This document shows positions 4,608 through 6,203 of a DNA stretch of 6,203 nucleotides, one piece after another. Origin of the DNA: Candidatus Coatesiibacteriota bacterium (GTDB lineage Bacteria > RBG-13-66-14); NCBI GenBank assembly GCA_030631385.1, contig DAOVLG010000117.1, positions 1-6,203 on the forward strand, given 5' to 3'. Every line of letters begins with the position of its first letter. Positions within the stretch are counted from its first letter, which is position 1. The notes under the pieces were generated by a model. It saw only the letters and a program-made list of their open reading frames with translations. It was not told the origin of the DNA and did not search any database. Made by a program: the position numbers and the translations under genes.

Positions 4608-4776
4608 TAACTGCCTCAGGGGAATATTCTACACTGGTTCATAAACGGGTGATGATCCCGAAATAAAAGCATTGGAAGAGGAAATATGCTCCGTACAAAA
4701 GTCTATCAACAAAATAAATCAACTTCCCAGCGTGGGGCGATGGGATGAGTCGCCTTCAGTTAACCGTGGAGAGACG

Positions 4777-5784
4777 ATGCCGCTCGGATCTCTGAACAAG
4801 ACCGCCCTGCGGCGGATCCTGGAGATTGACCGGCTGTTGCGCTCCGGGACCGGTCCGACCACCGAGGGTCTGGCCGAGCGCTTCTGTGTGACCGAGCGTA
4901 CCATCTACCGGGACCTGGCCTATATGCGCGACCAGCTCAACGCCCCGCTGGTTTTCACCCGCGGCGACAGCTACCGGGGCGGTTACCGCTACACCGGTCC
5001 GACCTACGTTCTGCCGGCCAACTTCCTCCGCCGCGCCGAGATGGTCGGGGTCCTCCTCGCCGGGAAGCTCGCCGCCCAGTCCCCCGGCCAACCCCGCGGC
5101 GCCGCTTTCGCCGGTCTCATCGAACGCCTGCGTGACCTGGTGGACTCCAAGGAGTTCTCGATCATCGAGAGTGAGGTGGCCGCCTTCGATTACGTCGCGC
5201 GACGGGTCTGGCGGGTGGACCCCCGGATCGTCGAGGCAGCCGGGCTCGCCCTCCGCCGGCGCCGTCAGGTCCGGGCCGATCTTTTCGTCCGCGGTGACGG
5301 TGGGGACCTGGGGAACTGGCGTCGCTTCACCTTTGAGATCTACAACATGTGCAACCTGAACAACGCCTGGTACGTCCTGGGTCGGGAGGTGGAGTCGGAC
5401 GAGAGGAAGGCGGTTCCCCTGGCGCGACTCAAGGGATTCCACGAATTGTCGGAGCGTTACTCCGTTCCGGCCGATTTCAACTTGAACGACGCCCTGGCCG
5501 ATGCCTTCGGCTTCCGCCTGAACGAACCCGAGTACCGTGTGCAGCTCCACTTCCGCGGGCGGGCGGCCCACCTGGTGGCCGAGCGGGAGTGGCACCCCAG
5601 CCAGCGCATCGCCTTCCAACCCGACGGCTCCCTGCGGCTGGCCCTGCGGACCACGAACCTCGAGGAGTTGGCCCGGTGGCTGGCCGGTTTTCCGGGGGAG
5701 GTCCGCATCGAGCGTCCCGAGGAGCTCCGCCGCTTGGTATGTGCCAACGCCCGGAAAGTCTTGGATGACAACGAGTGTCCGTGA
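4777..5784 (+). CDS. HTH/WYL-domain transcriptional regulator
   Basis: This 335-aa protein is a DNA-binding regulator with the WYL architecture (PafB/PafC/YafY-like). An N-terminal winged HTH (about residues 8-60) has the recognition helix VTERTIYRDLAYMRD (38-52). A central WYL domain (about 150-230) carries NNAWYVLGREVE (195-206), where the signature Trp-Tyr-Leu is Trp-Tyr-Val (198-200), and the conserved PLARLKGF (214-221). A C-terminal WCX domain (about 253-330) has the usual EREWHPSQRI (269-278), DGSLRLAL (283-290) and GFPGEVRIERPEELR (304-318). WYL domains are thought to sense nucleic acids or small ligands; the ligand here is unknown. The ATG at 4777 is chosen because GGAG (4768-4771) sits five bases upstream and gives the normal family length. 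An in-frame extension to a TTG at 4672 crosses AT-rich spacer and is unlikely. An exported TPR gene starts 4 bp after the stop. Confidence 0.92.
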   Translation: MPLGSLNKTALRRILEIDRLLRSGTGPTTEGLAERFCVTERTIYRDLAYMRDQLNAPLVFTRGDSYRGGYRYTGPTYVLPANFLRRAEMVGVLLAGKLAAQSPGQPRGAAFAGLIERLRDLVDSKEFSIIESEVAAFDYVARRVWRVDPRIVEAAGLALRRRRQVRADLFVRGDGGDLGNWRRFTFEIYNMCNLNNAWYVLGREVESDERKAVPLARLKGFHELSERYSVPADFNLNDALADAFGFRLNEPEYRVQLHFRGRAAHLVAEREWHPSQRIAFQPDGSLRLALRTTNLEELARWLAGFPGEVRIERPEELRRLVCANARKVLDDNECP

Positions 5785-5788
5785 AACC

Positions 5789-6203
5789 ATGATCCGCGTA
5801 CTTCTCGTGTTCCTGGTCCTGTTTACCACCGCGCACGGCGCCGTCGAGATCCGCGAGGTGCCGTCGTTGGTCAAAAGTGACCGGACCCTGTCCGACGAGC
5901 TGGAGCGCGGGTGCTGGGAGCTGATCTACGAGCTGGAGGACGGCGGTAGCGCCGGGGAAATCTCCTCGCTCCTGTCGCACCTGACCGACGCCTACCCGGA
6001 ACGTTTCCGAGACGGCAGCTACGCCTACCAGTTGATCGTGGGCCGCCTGGCCTTCGCCACGGGTGATCTGGAGCGGGCGCGGGAGGCGATGAAGCGGGCG
6101 GCGGAGCTGAGCCCGGCGGCGGCCGAACCGTTGGCCTGGATCGCCGCGATCAATCTGCGGCTGGGGCGTGTCGAGGCGGCTTTATCCGCGGCCAACATCG
6201 CCC
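5789..6203 (+). CDS. Exported TPR-repeat protein (3' partial)
   Basis: The frame from ATG at 5789 is open to the window end and gives the first 138 residues. Residues 1-18 (MIRVLLVFLVLFTTAHGA) look like a Sec signal peptide, with an Arg, a hydrophobic core and likely cleavage around HGA-VE. From about residue 75 there are paired amphipathic helices of TPR type: YAYQLIVGRLAFATGDLERAREA (78-100), then MKRAAELSPAAAEP (101-114) and a second unit from LAWIAAINLRLGRVEAALSAA (115-135). It is therefore probably a periplasmic or envelope scaffold protein. No catalytic domain is visible in this portion. It starts four bases after the WYL regulator stop without a clear ribosome binding site, so translation is probably coupled. 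The upstream regulator may control its expression. Confidence 0.8.
   Translation, partial: MIRVLLVFLVLFTTAHGAVEIREVPSLVKSDRTLSDELERGCWELIYELEDGGSAGEISSLLSHLTDAYPERFRDGSYAYQLIVGRLAFATGDLERAREAMKRAAELSPAAAEPLAWIAAINLRLGRVEAALSAANIA

Larger units (their letters stand above)
4122..4776. other. AT-richer spacer B between deoC and the WYL regulator
   Basis: This 655-bp stretch contains a possible 39-codon membrane-protein gene (4150-4269), a nine-base inverted repeat (4221-4253), a nested palindromic structure (4307-4378), hairpin repeat copy 2 (4389-4486), and a nine-base inverted repeat with an alternative pairing (4567-4607). The frames that cross copy 2 (for example 4357-4644) are open in several phases and have no family signature, so I do not call them genes. 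No intrinsic terminator with a T-run is visible after deoC. A GAGTG/CACTC pair spans its stop codon (4116-4132) but lacks the T-run. A clear -35/-10 promoter for the regulator could not be picked out. Confidence 0.6.

Noticed and set aside
4357..4644. Three overlapping plus-strand frames across repeat copy 2
   Set aside because: Their only recognisable part is the translated repeat (CRGGGTGFCR and AKTVPPPA), also seen at copy 1. The rest is low-complexity or random in character.
4672..4776. N-terminal extension of the WYL regulator to a TTG at 4672
   Set aside because: The extension lies in AT-rich spacer sequence, exceeds the usual family length, and the ATG at 4777 has a well-placed GGAG.

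Overview
The window is GC-rich bacterial DNA with tightly packed genes, all on the + strand. Two AT-richer spacers of about 520 and 650 bp interrupt it. The gene set is a three-piece-type FGAM synthase with separate PurQ and PurS, DnaJ, a DUF1844 protein, an aldolase of the DERA family, a WYL-domain regulator and an exported TPR protein. This fits a free-living bacterium of an under-sampled lineage (deltaproteobacterial-grade, FCB/PVC-like or a candidate phylum). The sequence alone does not resolve the phylum.

Layout. Positions 1-50 hold the probable last codons of an upstream gene, followed by an intrinsic-terminator hairpin (85-109) that overlaps a likely extended -10 promoter for purine genes. 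purQ (120-920) overlaps by one base a gene for a 171-aa protein (920-1435) that I read as two PurS domains fused in tandem. Spacer A (1436-1960) carries the first copy of a 98-bp hairpin repeat and a weak gene-like remnant. An apparent operon follows: dnaJ (1961-3022), a DUF1844 gene (3041-3391) and a deoC-like aldolase gene (3357-4121) that overlaps the DUF1844 gene. Spacer B (4122-4776) holds a possible 39-aa single-pass membrane protein, several inverted repeats and the second copy of the hairpin repeat. A WYL-type transcription regulator (4777-5784) follows, and 4 bp later starts an exported TPR protein that runs off the window (5789 onward).

How the parts work together. PurQ supplies ammonia by glutamine hydrolysis and PurS bridges it to PurL, which is not in the window, for the fourth step of purine synthesis. 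The tandem PurS would supply both halves of the normal PurS dimer in one chain, as the N-terminal domain of large single-chain PurL does. DnaJ is the J-domain co-chaperone of DnaK; its neighbours DUF1844 and DeoC have no obvious mechanistic link to it. The WYL regulator and the TPR protein look co-transcribed.

The least conventional content is in the two spacers. A bulged 23-bp stem repeat occurs twice in the same orientation, with near-identical arms and a diverged loop of exactly equal length. Spacer B also contains several other inverted repeats. No CRISPR array, tRNA, rRNA or recognisable transposase was seen.
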